Source: CALOCY01 sp942491975 (GTDB taxonomy: Bacteria; Bacteroidota; Bacteroidia; Bacteroidales; Prolixibacteraceae). From it: DNA of 64,000 nt. The stretch covers positions 1,116,001-1,180,000 of the forward strand of contig CALOCY010000004.1 in the NCBI GenBank assembly GCA_942491975.1. Direction: 5' to 3'. Under the pieces are notes generated by a model, which saw only the letters and a list, made by a program, of their open reading frames with translations, had not been told where the DNA came from and made no database searches. Position numbers and translations under genes: made by a program. Of this stretch, positions 27,609-35,104 are shown one piece after another (position 1 is the first letter of the stretch; the number at the start of each line of letters is the position of its first letter).

Positions 27609-29306
27609 ATGGAACAATGCCACCTCATAAAAAAGCAAATTATCGAAATAACAACTGGTAACAAACGGCATGCTTCTGATTTGCAGGAGAGGATCAGCAA
27701 CACATACCATCAAAAAATAATCCCTTATATTGATGAATGTTGTACCGCCCTGAGCCAACCGGAAACCATCCATAAAATAGAAAAGCTTGAGATCAATATA
27801 GGAACTATAAACGCCAACTACCTGGAAACAGAATTTGAAGAAAAACTCAAGCCACTTATATACAAGCAATTGAGAGAAAGAATAGGTGCCATTCGCCCCA
27901 CCTTCTCCATACAACAGCCCGAAACAGCAGAAAAAAGCAACACTCCGGCACAACACACCGGTACCGACCTGGAAATGCTCACCTGCTTTGTACATACAGG
28001 CCTGCTCCCCTGGTGGGCTAAAAAACAGGACAAAGCATCGCTCGAAAAAAAGCTGGAAGCACTGATCATTTCCGCTCCCGGTAGCGTAAAATCCCTTTTT
28101 TCGGCAAGTGTGAAAAATACCACCCACTTCAGCCGTTTGCTCTTTCACTTTTCCGATGCTTTGCTGTTGAAAATAGCCATGTTGATAGCCCCTCAGCTTG
28201 CATCTTTTATAAAAAACTATTGGATCGACCTACAGCAACTCACCAAAGCGGGGATATTTAAGAATTTGCCTAAAAGGAAGATCCGTTTTGAGCAATGGCG
28301 GGGATTACTGTTAAGTATCTCACTCAACAAATTTACGGCTGCACAACAGGAAATTTTAGTGGAACAACACCTCCTGCACCTTGCTGTCAACCTGAAAACA
28401 GCTTATGCCGATATCATCCCCGACATTGCAAAACAGATTGCACCGCGACAAAAAAAGAAACTCCCTTTTAAAAGTTCCCTGCCTCAAATAATAACCGATA
28501 TAAAAAAGACATTAAAAACAACAGGGAAACAGCAGGTAAAACAACAAACAGAGATACACGACCCGCAAATTGCCCGACAACTAAAACAATTGCAGGCACA
28601 ACTTCATGCCCTCCGCCAACAGGAACGCACCGCAGTTGTACAGGAACAACTAAAAGCTGTGCAGCAAAAAATAGCAAAACTTCAACAAAAAACACTGGAA
28701 GTTGATAACCAACGTGCAGCAGAAGTGATGGAACAGCAACTGGTTGATCCCCTGCACAACACCTTCAACCAATCTGATGAAATATACATCACCAATGCAG
28801 GTTTAATACTGTTGTGGCCCTTTATCACCCGTTTTTTTCAAACCCTGGGCTTGGTAAACGGAAAAATATTTGTTGATGAAATTGATGCAGAAGCAGCAAA
28901 CAACAACCAGGAAACCAAAAGGGAAAGAGCCGCACTGCTGTTGCAACACCTGGCAGACGGCACTGTTGAAATGTCCGAGCACCTGCTCCCTTTAAATAAA
29001 ATACTGTGTGGTATAGACCTTGATCAGCCGCTGGATACCGAGCTGATACTTAGTACACAGGAAAAAGAAGAGAGTGAAAACCTGTTGGTGGCTGTCATTA
29101 CCAACAACCCCATGTGGAAAAACCTTTCTCCGGAAGGCCTTCAAAGTGCTTACCTGCAACGGGAAGGCGTGCTGAGCTCCCGTGACGGGGGCTGGTGGTT
29201 GCAGGTAGAAACGAAAACCCACGACATTACCCTGGACAAACTGCCGTGGGGCACCAGCGTGGTAAAATTGCCCTGGATGGAACATATACTATACACCGAA
29301 TGGTGA
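27609..29306 (+). CDS. Contractile injection system tape-measure protein
   Basis: This 565-aa protein has the eCIS tape-measure pattern: an N-terminus MEQCHLIKKQIIEITTGN, LQERISNTYHQKIIPYIDECC, then IEKLEINIGTINANYLETEFEEKL. A Gln-rich coiled coil follows at about residues 315-365 (QLKQLQAQLHALRQQ, EQLKAVQQKIAKLQQK). The conserved C-terminus contains ITNAGLILLWPFITRFFQ, LPLNKILCGIDLDQPL, NPMWKNLSPEGLQ and a closing LPWGTSVVKLPWMEHILYTEW. Such proteins set the tube length. The gene stands just before the AAA+ ATPase, the standard eCIS order. Confidence 0.92.
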   Translation: MEQCHLIKKQIIEITTGNKRHASDLQERISNTYHQKIIPYIDECCTALSQPETIHKIEKLEINIGTINANYLETEFEEKLKPLIYKQLRERIGAIRPTFSIQQPETAEKSNTPAQHTGTDLEMLTCFVHTGLLPWWAKKQDKASLEKKLEALIISAPGSVKSLFSASVKNTTHFSRLLFHFSDALLLKIAMLIAPQLASFIKNYWIDLQQLTKAGIFKNLPKRKIRFEQWRGLLLSISLNKFTAAQQEILVEQHLLHLAVNLKTAYADIIPDIAKQIAPRQKKKLPFKSSLPQIITDIKKTLKTTGKQQVKQQTEIHDPQIARQLKQLQAQLHALRQQERTAVVQEQLKAVQQKIAKLQQKTLEVDNQRAAEVMEQQLVDPLHNTFNQSDEIYITNAGLILLWPFITRFFQTLGLVNGKIFVDEIDAEAANNNQETKRERAALLLQHLADGTVEMSEHLLPLNKILCGIDLDQPLDTELILSTQEKEESENLLVAVITNNPMWKNLSPEGLQSAYLQREGVLSSRDGGWWLQVETKTHDITLDKLPWGTSVVKLPWMEHILYTEW

Positions 29307-29355
29307 CTTATTTGAAATGAAAAACATAAACATAAAAACAAATGGAACAAACATG

Positions 29356-29462
29356 AATACCGGTTTAACCTTAAAATGGGCTATTGTAACATAGAAATAT
29401 AACCTGCCGCTTTAGCAGTAGGAATAGAATTTTGTAATCCACACTGAAGTTAAATTGGTATA
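29356..29462. repeat. Dispersed repeat family 1, copy 3
   Basis: This unit runs from AATACCGGTTTAACCTTAAAATGGGCTATTG through the hairpin AACCTGCCGCTTTAGCAGTAGG to GAAGTTAAATTGGTATA. It has the fullest pair of termini of the three copies, and these are imperfect inverted repeats. It lies in the gap after the tape-measure gene. Confidence 0.7.
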
Positions 29463-29507
29463 ATCCTTGGGACATGTGAGTTTCTGAATATATAACACAT
29501 GAAATAA

Positions 29508-29604
29508 CTAAAATCTCTGTGAGCTTTGTGGTTTCTATTTCTAACCACGGAGATCACTAAGTCCCGATAATTATCGGGATCACAGAGGACACAAAGGATT
29601 TTCC
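29508..29604. repeat. Dispersed repeat family 2, copy 4, with a CCCGATAATTATCGGG palindrome
   Basis: The unit has CTCTGTGAGCTTTGTGGTTTC, then AACCACGGAGATCAC, a perfect CCCGATAATTATCGGG palindrome at about 29564-29579, and ACAGAGGACACAAAGG. The facing arms make an imperfect hairpin. With repeat family 1 it fills the 317-base gap (29307-29623) before the AAA+ ATPase gene; no gene is seen there. Confidence 0.65.
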
Positions 29605-29623
29605 TTAAAATGAACATAAGCCG

Positions 29624-30967
29624 ATGAAACACAACGCACAAATACTCCACAATGAAATGCAATGGCTGGCCGAAATAGTAAAAACCCGGCTGGCACTCTT
29701 TTTTAAAGACGAATGTCCTTACAAAAGCATTGTCGAAGTAATACCACCCGAATTGCATCTGTTAGAATCAACCTACGCTGCTTATATAACAGAAAACAAA
29801 CTAAGTTTCGCCGAGCGTCTTGTGCTGGTCTTGGGTCTGGTCCCCCACCTGCAACCTGAGGTGTTGGATGCACTCTACCTTAAAAATGCAACCTACGATA
29901 AGGTATTCAGCCAGTTTGGGGGCTGGTACGACAAAGGGTATACCAGCTTTATCCCCACTATCGAAACGGCTTTTTTCCTGCTCTCGCACGGCAATTTTGC
30001 CGACCGTTTTGAGCTTCAGCAGATTTTTGACGGCGAACACCTTTTCATTAAAACAGGCGTATTGGAACCTAAGGCTATTTATGATCATGCACCGCTGTGG
30101 AGCCGCATCCTTAGCCTATCGCAGGAATATGTTGATATCTTTACCCGGGGATATGCCCGCAGGCCGGATTTCACTACCGACTTCCCTGCCAAACGGGTAA
30201 GCTCACAAATGGAGTGGGATGAACTGGTATTAAGCCCGTACACCAGGAAACAGGTGCTTGAACTCAAAGACTGGCTCGACTACAGTCCTGTGTTGCTCAA
30301 CGGCTGGGGGCTGGGAAGAAAAATAAACAAGGGCTTTAAATGCCTCTTTTACGGCCCGCCGGGAACCGGTAAAACACTTGCTGCGTGCCTGCTTGGAAAA
30401 GCATTGCAACGTGACGTTTACAGGATAGACCTCTCCATGGTGGTGTCTAAATACATTGGCGAAACGGAAAAAAACCTCGCCAAAGTATTTGACCAGGCCG
30501 AACACAAAAACTGGATACTCTTTTTTGACGAAGCCGATGCCCTTTTTGGCAAACGTACCGAGACAAAAAGTTCCAACGACCGCTATGCTAATCAGGAAGT
30601 GGCCTATCTGCTACAACGTATAGAAGACTTTCCGGGGTTGGCCATACTGGCTTCCAACCTCAAAGACCATATTGATGAAGCTTTTTGTCGGCGTTTTCAA
30701 TCCATGATACACTTTGCATTGCCAAGCCGCAGGGAACGGCTTGAGTTGTGGCAAACATCCTTCTCGGCCAAAACCCCTCTGGAAAAAAATATAGACCTTA
30801 TGAAAATAGCCGACAAACATGCCATTAGCGGTGGCACCATTATAAATGTGGTGCGCTATTGCTCTATAAAAGCAGCCAAACGTGAAGACCATATCATTTT
30901 GTTACAGGATATTGAACAGGGAATAAAAAAAGAGTTGCATAAAGAAGGAATTACGTTAACCAGTTAA
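29624..30967 (+). CDS. AAA+ ATPase of the injection system (Afp15-like)
   Basis: This 447-aa protein has an N-terminal domain of about 200 residues followed by a classic AAA+ core. Walker A is FYGPPGTGKT near residue 243. Walker B is WILFFDEADALFGKR near residue 296. The sensor/arginine-finger region is LAILASNLKDHIDEAFCRRFQSMIHF. eCIS loci carry this ATPase after the tape-measure gene; it is needed for correct assembly or cargo loading in Afp and PVC, as I recall. It differs from T6SS ClpV in having one AAA domain and no disassembly-type N-domain. The toxin candidate begins 12 bases after its stop. Confidence 0.93.
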   Translation: MKHNAQILHNEMQWLAEIVKTRLALFFKDECPYKSIVEVIPPELHLLESTYAAYITENKLSFAERLVLVLGLVPHLQPEVLDALYLKNATYDKVFSQFGGWYDKGYTSFIPTIETAFFLLSHGNFADRFELQQIFDGEHLFIKTGVLEPKAIYDHAPLWSRILSLSQEYVDIFTRGYARRPDFTTDFPAKRVSSQMEWDELVLSPYTRKQVLELKDWLDYSPVLLNGWGLGRKINKGFKCLFYGPPGTGKTLAACLLGKALQRDVYRIDLSMVVSKYIGETEKNLAKVFDQAEHKNWILFFDEADALFGKRTETKSSNDRYANQEVAYLLQRIEDFPGLAILASNLKDHIDEAFCRRFQSMIHFALPSRRERLELWQTSFSAKTPLEKNIDLMKIADKHAISGGTIINVVRYCSIKAAKREDHIILLQDIEQGIKKELHKEGITLTS

Positions 30968-30979
30968 TAAAATCAAACT

Positions 30980-31993
30980 ATGTGCCCCCGAAAAAGACAA
31001 TACCAGCTACAATCACAACACCAGCAACAACAACAGGTTGCACAATACCGCCCTTTGGGTGCCGCACGGGCAGAATCACAGGGCATAAACAATATGGAAT
31101 TTCGGGAAAACACAAAAATCTCAGACATTGCCATGCTGGGTACGCACGATGCAGGGACTTACAACATCAAAAATTTGAAAGGGGTTAGTGTATGCCAGCA
31201 CCTTGACCTGGTACAGCAGGCAGAAGCAGGTGTGCAGTATTTTGACCTGAGAGTGAGAAAAAATAAAGAAGGGGTATGGAAGTTTTACCACGGTGAAAAA
31301 AACAAAGGAAGAGGGTTCAATGCTTCCGGTCCTGCAATGCAGGAGTTGGACTCATTGTTTGATTATACCAAAAAACATCTGGAAAGGTTATTTCTTTTCA
31401 AATTCCATTTTGATTTAAGTACCGATGATCCGTCTGCAATTGCCGGGTTTTTAGAAAATGTCAGGAATAAGTTAGAGGGGCAATTAATTGAAAAAACAGA
31501 AAGTGGGGGCTTATTGGGGCAGGTTACAATAAGCGATTCCCTGCTTAAAGGGAAAAATGTCGGGATATTGGCACACCATGCCGGTGGGGAAGTTGAGGGA
31601 GAGTCCTCCATCTGGAATTATGGGGATAACACCTACGGTGGCTGGGGAAAGACTCCCAAAGCCGGTCAGCTCATTGAACATTTAACAGGAAATATCCAAA
31701 GGGAAAACCCGGAAGGAAAAATTTTGGTTTCACAGACCAATCTTCCGGCCATGATACCCCCCTCGGGTAAAGTACTTACTGAACCAAAGGCCTGGCGGGG
31801 ACTGGAAAAATTGGCAGATAACTCCCATGAACAGGTTGCTAGGGGAGTGGAACAGGCCACGAGAAATGGTGCTAACCCCGGTGTCATATCCGGAGATTTT
31901 GTCAACACGGAACATGCCTCAACAGCCGCTTATGAACGGATCAGGGACCGGCACAATGCAGGTTTTGAACAAACAACTTCGACAGATTTATAA
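30980..31993 (+). CDS. PI-PLC X-domain-like protein, probable injected effector
   Basis: This 337-aa protein has the phosphatidylinositol-specific phospholipase C X-type catalytic pattern: IAMLGTHDAGTYNIK (His56), EAGVQYFDLRV and WKFYHGE (His104), the two expected general acid/base histidines. The enzyme would cleave inositol phospholipids or related phosphodiester lipids of a target membrane. It has no signal peptide. It begins with a basic, Gln-rich stretch of about 25 residues (MCPRKRQYQLQSQHQQQQQ), which could be a loading signal. It lies immediately after the AAA+ ATPase in the same direction. Cargo status is inferred from position; an unrelated lipase-like role is possible. Confidence 0.8.
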   Translation: MCPRKRQYQLQSQHQQQQQVAQYRPLGAARAESQGINNMEFRENTKISDIAMLGTHDAGTYNIKNLKGVSVCQHLDLVQQAEAGVQYFDLRVRKNKEGVWKFYHGEKNKGRGFNASGPAMQELDSLFDYTKKHLERLFLFKFHFDLSTDDPSAIAGFLENVRNKLEGQLIEKTESGGLLGQVTISDSLLKGKNVGILAHHAGGEVEGESSIWNYGDNTYGGWGKTPKAGQLIEHLTGNIQRENPEGKILVSQTNLPAMIPPSGKVLTEPKAWRGLEKLADNSHEQVARGVEQATRNGANPGVISGDFVNTEHASTAAYERIRDRHNAGFEQTTSTDL

Positions 31994-32043
31994 GCATTTT
32001 GGTAGCGATTCCCGTTTTTCTCTTTTGTTAGCATTGTCATGCT

Positions 32044-33027
32044 TTATCTTTTTGAACGCGATTTCTCTTTGGCTGTATTTCTCCATTTTTGGGCAAATTG
32101 TTGCATTTTATCCATGGTCAGTGGCTTTTTTTGTGATGGCTTTTTTTTAAGCACTTCTTCTACTACGGCCATAAAGCGTCTTTCGCCTGTTTCGCCCGGA
32201 ATATCCAGTGGTGCCTGGGAAATGTCAATGTTCTCCCAGCTTCCGTTTTGCCGCATAAGTTCGCGCTTGCGCTGGTCCTTTTCCCCAGAGCTGATACTTT
32301 CGTCTTTGGCAATGCTCCCTATCTGATTATTGGCTGCTTCGGTGAGACGGTGGATGGTGATGCCTGTCACCTGCGGATTATCGGTATATGGTGCCATGCG
32401 CTGGCGCAGTTCGGGCAGTTCCACATTCCAGAAAATAGTCCACACTCCGATAGCCCGGGGCAGGAAAACATCTACATGGCCTTTTGCGTTGGCCGCAAAC
32501 TCTTTGGATACAACGTTCCAGACTTGGGAGCTACGATCCCAGCCCATTCCTATCTTTCCCCCATCCATATCGCTAGTTAGCTTCAGCTTGTCCCACAACT
32601 TACCAATGGCCGTATCATTAAGGGCTTGTGCCTGATCATTGACCCCGGCAGCCTGGCGGATGAGCTCATCATTGGCGGCAAAACGGCCAATGCCAAAATT
32701 GCTCCACAAAAGGGTACGTCCCTGGGCCGAGACCTCACCAAAGGCGGTAATAAAATCATGTACTTCCTTGTGAAATGAACGAACCAACTGCTGGCGGTCA
32801 TCTTCGGAATAGTACCGGTACCCTTCACCCATTCCTTTGATGCGTTTTTCATAGAGCATGGTGATAAAATGCTCGAAGTAGCCTTCAGCCTTTTTTTGTG
32901 CAGCATAATGACTTATACCTTCCTGTTGTTGTAGCACTTCACCAATGTGCTGTACAAAATCAGCCTGGTAACGTTCTTTGGCCAGGTTAAAGAATAGTGG
33001 AAACTCGGGATATTTCGTTTTTGCCAT
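32044..33027 (-). CDS. Hypothetical protein, 327 aa, convergent with the eCIS operon
   Basis: The start is taken at the ATG at 33027 (MAKTKYPEFPLFF); the upstream in-frame extension MKITLTILYICN looks non-coding. The protein is mostly helical and charged, with LYEKRIKGMGEGYRYYSEDD in the middle and a basic tail (MQQFAQKWRNTAKEKSRSKR). No membrane segment, signal peptide or enzyme motif is visible. It ends 50 bases from the stop of the PI-PLC-like gene on the opposite strand and leads the minus-strand accessory block. It may be an eCIS accessory or cargo gene. I do not recognise the family. Confidence 0.75.
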   Translation of the reverse strand: MAKTKYPEFPLFFNLAKERYQADFVQHIGEVLQQQEGISHYAAQKKAEGYFEHFITMLYEKRIKGMGEGYRYYSEDDRQQLVRSFHKEVHDFITAFGEVSAQGRTLLWSNFGIGRFAANDELIRQAAGVNDQAQALNDTAIGKLWDKLKLTSDMDGGKIGMGWDRSSQVWNVVSKEFAANAKGHVDVFLPRAIGVWTIFWNVELPELRQRMAPYTDNPQVTGITIHRLTEAANNQIGSIAKDESISSGEKDQRKRELMRQNGSWENIDISQAPLDIPGETGERRFMAVVEEVLKKKPSQKKPLTMDKMQQFAQKWRNTAKEKSRSKR

Positions 33028-33409
33028 TATTCGTTTATTGAAGTGGGTAATATGTGTAGTTTCATTACAAATATACAAAATAGTTAATGTGATTTTCAAT
33101 TATCCTGTCAGAATTTAAATTAAACATACAGGAAATTAATAATAAGTCCCATATAATAGGAATTAAAATTGGCATACAATTTTTAGGCGTTGCAGCAACT
33201 TCAACCCCCTGCACAACCGCAAGAAATATCTTGTACTATTTCATCGTTCCAACACCCCATTGCACCGACCGGTGTAACAGAGATGCCATAAACGGATAAA
33301 GTTGAATAATTCCGCCAAAAGATACCAAAGGATAAATTTTAAACAGTTTCTAAGTGTCAACTATCTGTCGGCATATATATCGGCAGGCAAATTTACCTAC
33401 AAAACGGCA
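33028..33409. other. Intergenic spacer, no gene seen
   Basis: This 382-base AT-rich stretch lies between two minus-strand genes. The only structure noted is a short hairpin CACCG-AC-CGGTG at 33263-33274. No promoter with a full TAnnTTTG/TTTG pair and no complete terminator was found. It may contain the start region for transcription of the 32044-33027 gene. Confidence 0.4.
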
Positions 33410-34912
33410 TTATGTTAGAATCCACTTCAATTTAGTGAACTCAGCAGACGTCAACCCTGACTGCAAATTAGTCATTTGAGTTGTATTTGAGCCGTCTAAT
33501 TTACTTGGTGGAGAAATTTTGTCATATGGTGGTTTTATACCCTCTGCTGTTTGTAAAATTTCATAATTGGCTTGAGAAGCAAGTGCTGCTTTGGCCGTAT
33601 TAAGTGCAACACTAGCAGTAAATTTTGTAGCATTTGCAAGTCTCCTCATTTTTTCATCTTCTGTTACCCAGGCTTGAAATGTTGGTTTACCAAACAACGC
33701 TTTAATATCACTAACCAACTTATTATTATTAAAATATAGATTTAGTCTTCTTTCTTGCAGGTCTTCTACAGCAGTATTAAAACCAGTAGCTAATCCGGTT
33801 GGTAAATCCAGTAAGCGGGTCAATGCTCTTGCCATTTTTAATTTTGCTGCTTCTTTATCGTTAGTAACTGTTGGATGGTCATAGTTATATTTTGCATCTT
33901 CCAGCCAATTCTTTCCTGGTCCTTCACCTTTTCCAGCCAGTTCTGTACTTGCTTTTCCAAATGGTTTTGCATTGGTCCAGCCATAAGTACTTGCAGGGTC
34001 GAGATTAAGGAGCGAAGACAGTTCTGTATATAGCCGATCTATTTCTTTAGGGTCAGGGCGCGGAGATGTCGTTAACTTGTTTAGCTTATAAATCATTCGT
34101 CCATACTCATGTCTGTAAAGCTCTGCAGCGGCACGAATACCACCTGCATTTGGGTCGGTTCCATATCCGGGTTTTATTTTTTCGATAAAATCTTCTACCT
34201 CCTCAGAACTTCTAAGGAGCTTTTCAAATACATCTCTTATTCCGTTCGGTTCATTACTTGTGTTTTTATGTTTTAATTTATCTATCATCTCTTCATTAAA
34301 AGCGTGTGCTACCGTATGAGGGCCCTGAGGTGTTCCTGCATTACTTGCTGAACCTTTTACAAAAGCTTCGGAATAAAAGGTTGGTTTTCGATCTAAATCA
34401 CCTTTATTAGTATTTATAAGTGTTCTCCTTCTGTTGGGGTCATGCTTGGCGTCAATATCATCATCAGTCAACCTTCTAAGGATTCCCTTCTGTTTACCTC
34501 CATTCCAATTGGATTCTATAGCACTAAGGCCTGATTTAGGACCTGACACACTTGTAGCACCTGTTGCACTTGTAGCACCTGTTGCACTTGTAGTACCTGT
34601 TGCACTTGTAGCACCTGTTGCACTTGTAGCACCTGTTGCACTTGTAGCACCTGTTGCACTTGTAGCACCTGTTGCACTTGTAGCACCTGTTGCACTTGTA
34701 GTACCTGTTGCACTTGTAGCGGTTGTAGCAGCTACAGGAACTGGAAAAGTTACAGCACCAGCAGCAGTTAAAGAGGCATGAAGGCTGGGGGTAGTTTCGA
34801 AGTTTATGGGAGTCCCTGCTGTATTTGTGCGCCCCAGTGCAAATCTTTTTGTTCCCTCAATATATGTTGTTCTGTCAGGACTTGCACTTCTTTTTTTTGC
34901 TTTTTTTCCCAT
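33410..34912 (-). CDS. Hexapeptide-repeat (GATSAT) protein, candidate eCIS cargo
   Basis: The start is the ATG at 34912 (MGKKAKKRSASPDRTTYIEG), giving 500 aa. The first 30 residues are basic and share the pattern RSA-(1-2)-DR-x2-Y-x-EG with the next minus-strand gene. Residues about 65-125 are a tandem array of GATSAT hexapeptides, with GTTSAT variants, encoded by an 18-bp repeat. The rest (about residues 130-500) is a unique, mostly helical region containing GTPQGPHTVAHAFNEEM. The latter recalls the QG-HT-A motif seen near processing sites of polymorphic toxins, which is a weak similarity. No enzyme signature is recognised. Locus context suggests cargo or a cargo-associated protein. Confidence 0.72.
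   Translation of the reverse strand: MGKKAKKRSASPDRTTYIEGTKRFALGRTNTAGTPINFETTPSLHASLTAAGAVTFPVPVAATTATSATGTTSATGATSATGATSATGATSATGATSATGATSATGTTSATGATSATGATSVSGPKSGLSAIESNWNGGKQKGILRRLTDDDIDAKHDPNRRRTLINTNKGDLDRKPTFYSEAFVKGSASNAGTPQGPHTVAHAFNEEMIDKLKHKNTSNEPNGIRDVFEKLLRSSEEVEDFIEKIKPGYGTDPNAGGIRAAAELYRHEYGRMIYKLNKLTTSPRPDPKEIDRLYTELSSLLNLDPASTYGWTNAKPFGKASTELAGKGEGPGKNWLEDAKYNYDHPTVTNDKEAAKLKMARALTRLLDLPTGLATGFNTAVEDLQERRLNLYFNNNKLVSDIKALFGKPTFQAWVTEDEKMRRLANATKFTASVALNTAKAALASQANYEILQTAEGIKPPYDKISPPSKLDGSNTTQMTNLQSGLTSAEFTKLKWILT
34551..34720 (-). repeat. 18-bp tandem repeat, about nine units, inside the hexapeptide-repeat gene
   Basis: The unit is TGTAGCACCTGTTGCACT on the + strand, encoding G-A-T-S-A-T on the coding strand. 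Nine units are nearly identical, two of them with a single C-to-T change (TAGTACC) that encodes GTTSAT. Such arrays change unit number easily by slippage in steps of six residues without breaking the frame. Confidence 0.9.
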
Positions 34913-35104
34913 GATTTTGCTTTTTGAATGCTTTTTAATTGTATTTAATGGAAAGTACAAAGGTGTACTGTACGTTTATTTATTGTTTTGTTGAAAATTA
35001 ATGCACTCAATCGTTACTCATTTCGCAAATACGCTTGTTTCTCTTCCATTTTTCCAAGTATTGGCATGCCTGTTTTATTGTTTCTGCCTCCGAACTTTTC
35101 ATTA

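Noticed and set aside
29624..30967. ClpV-type ATPase, which would make this a T6SS
   Set aside because: Only one AAA domain is present and there are no membrane-complex genes (TssJLM), so this is an eCIS-type system.
33263..33274. CACCG-AC-CGGTG hairpin as a terminator
   Set aside because: The stem is only 5 bp and has no T-run on either strand.
34551..34720. Collagen-like protein
   Set aside because: The repeat has glycine only every sixth residue (GATSAT), not every third, so it is not a collagen-type triple helix.
34434..34781. Plus-strand ORF reading Val-Ala-Pro-Val-Ala-Leu repeats
   Set aside because: It is the antisense reading of the 18-bp GATSAT repeat array.
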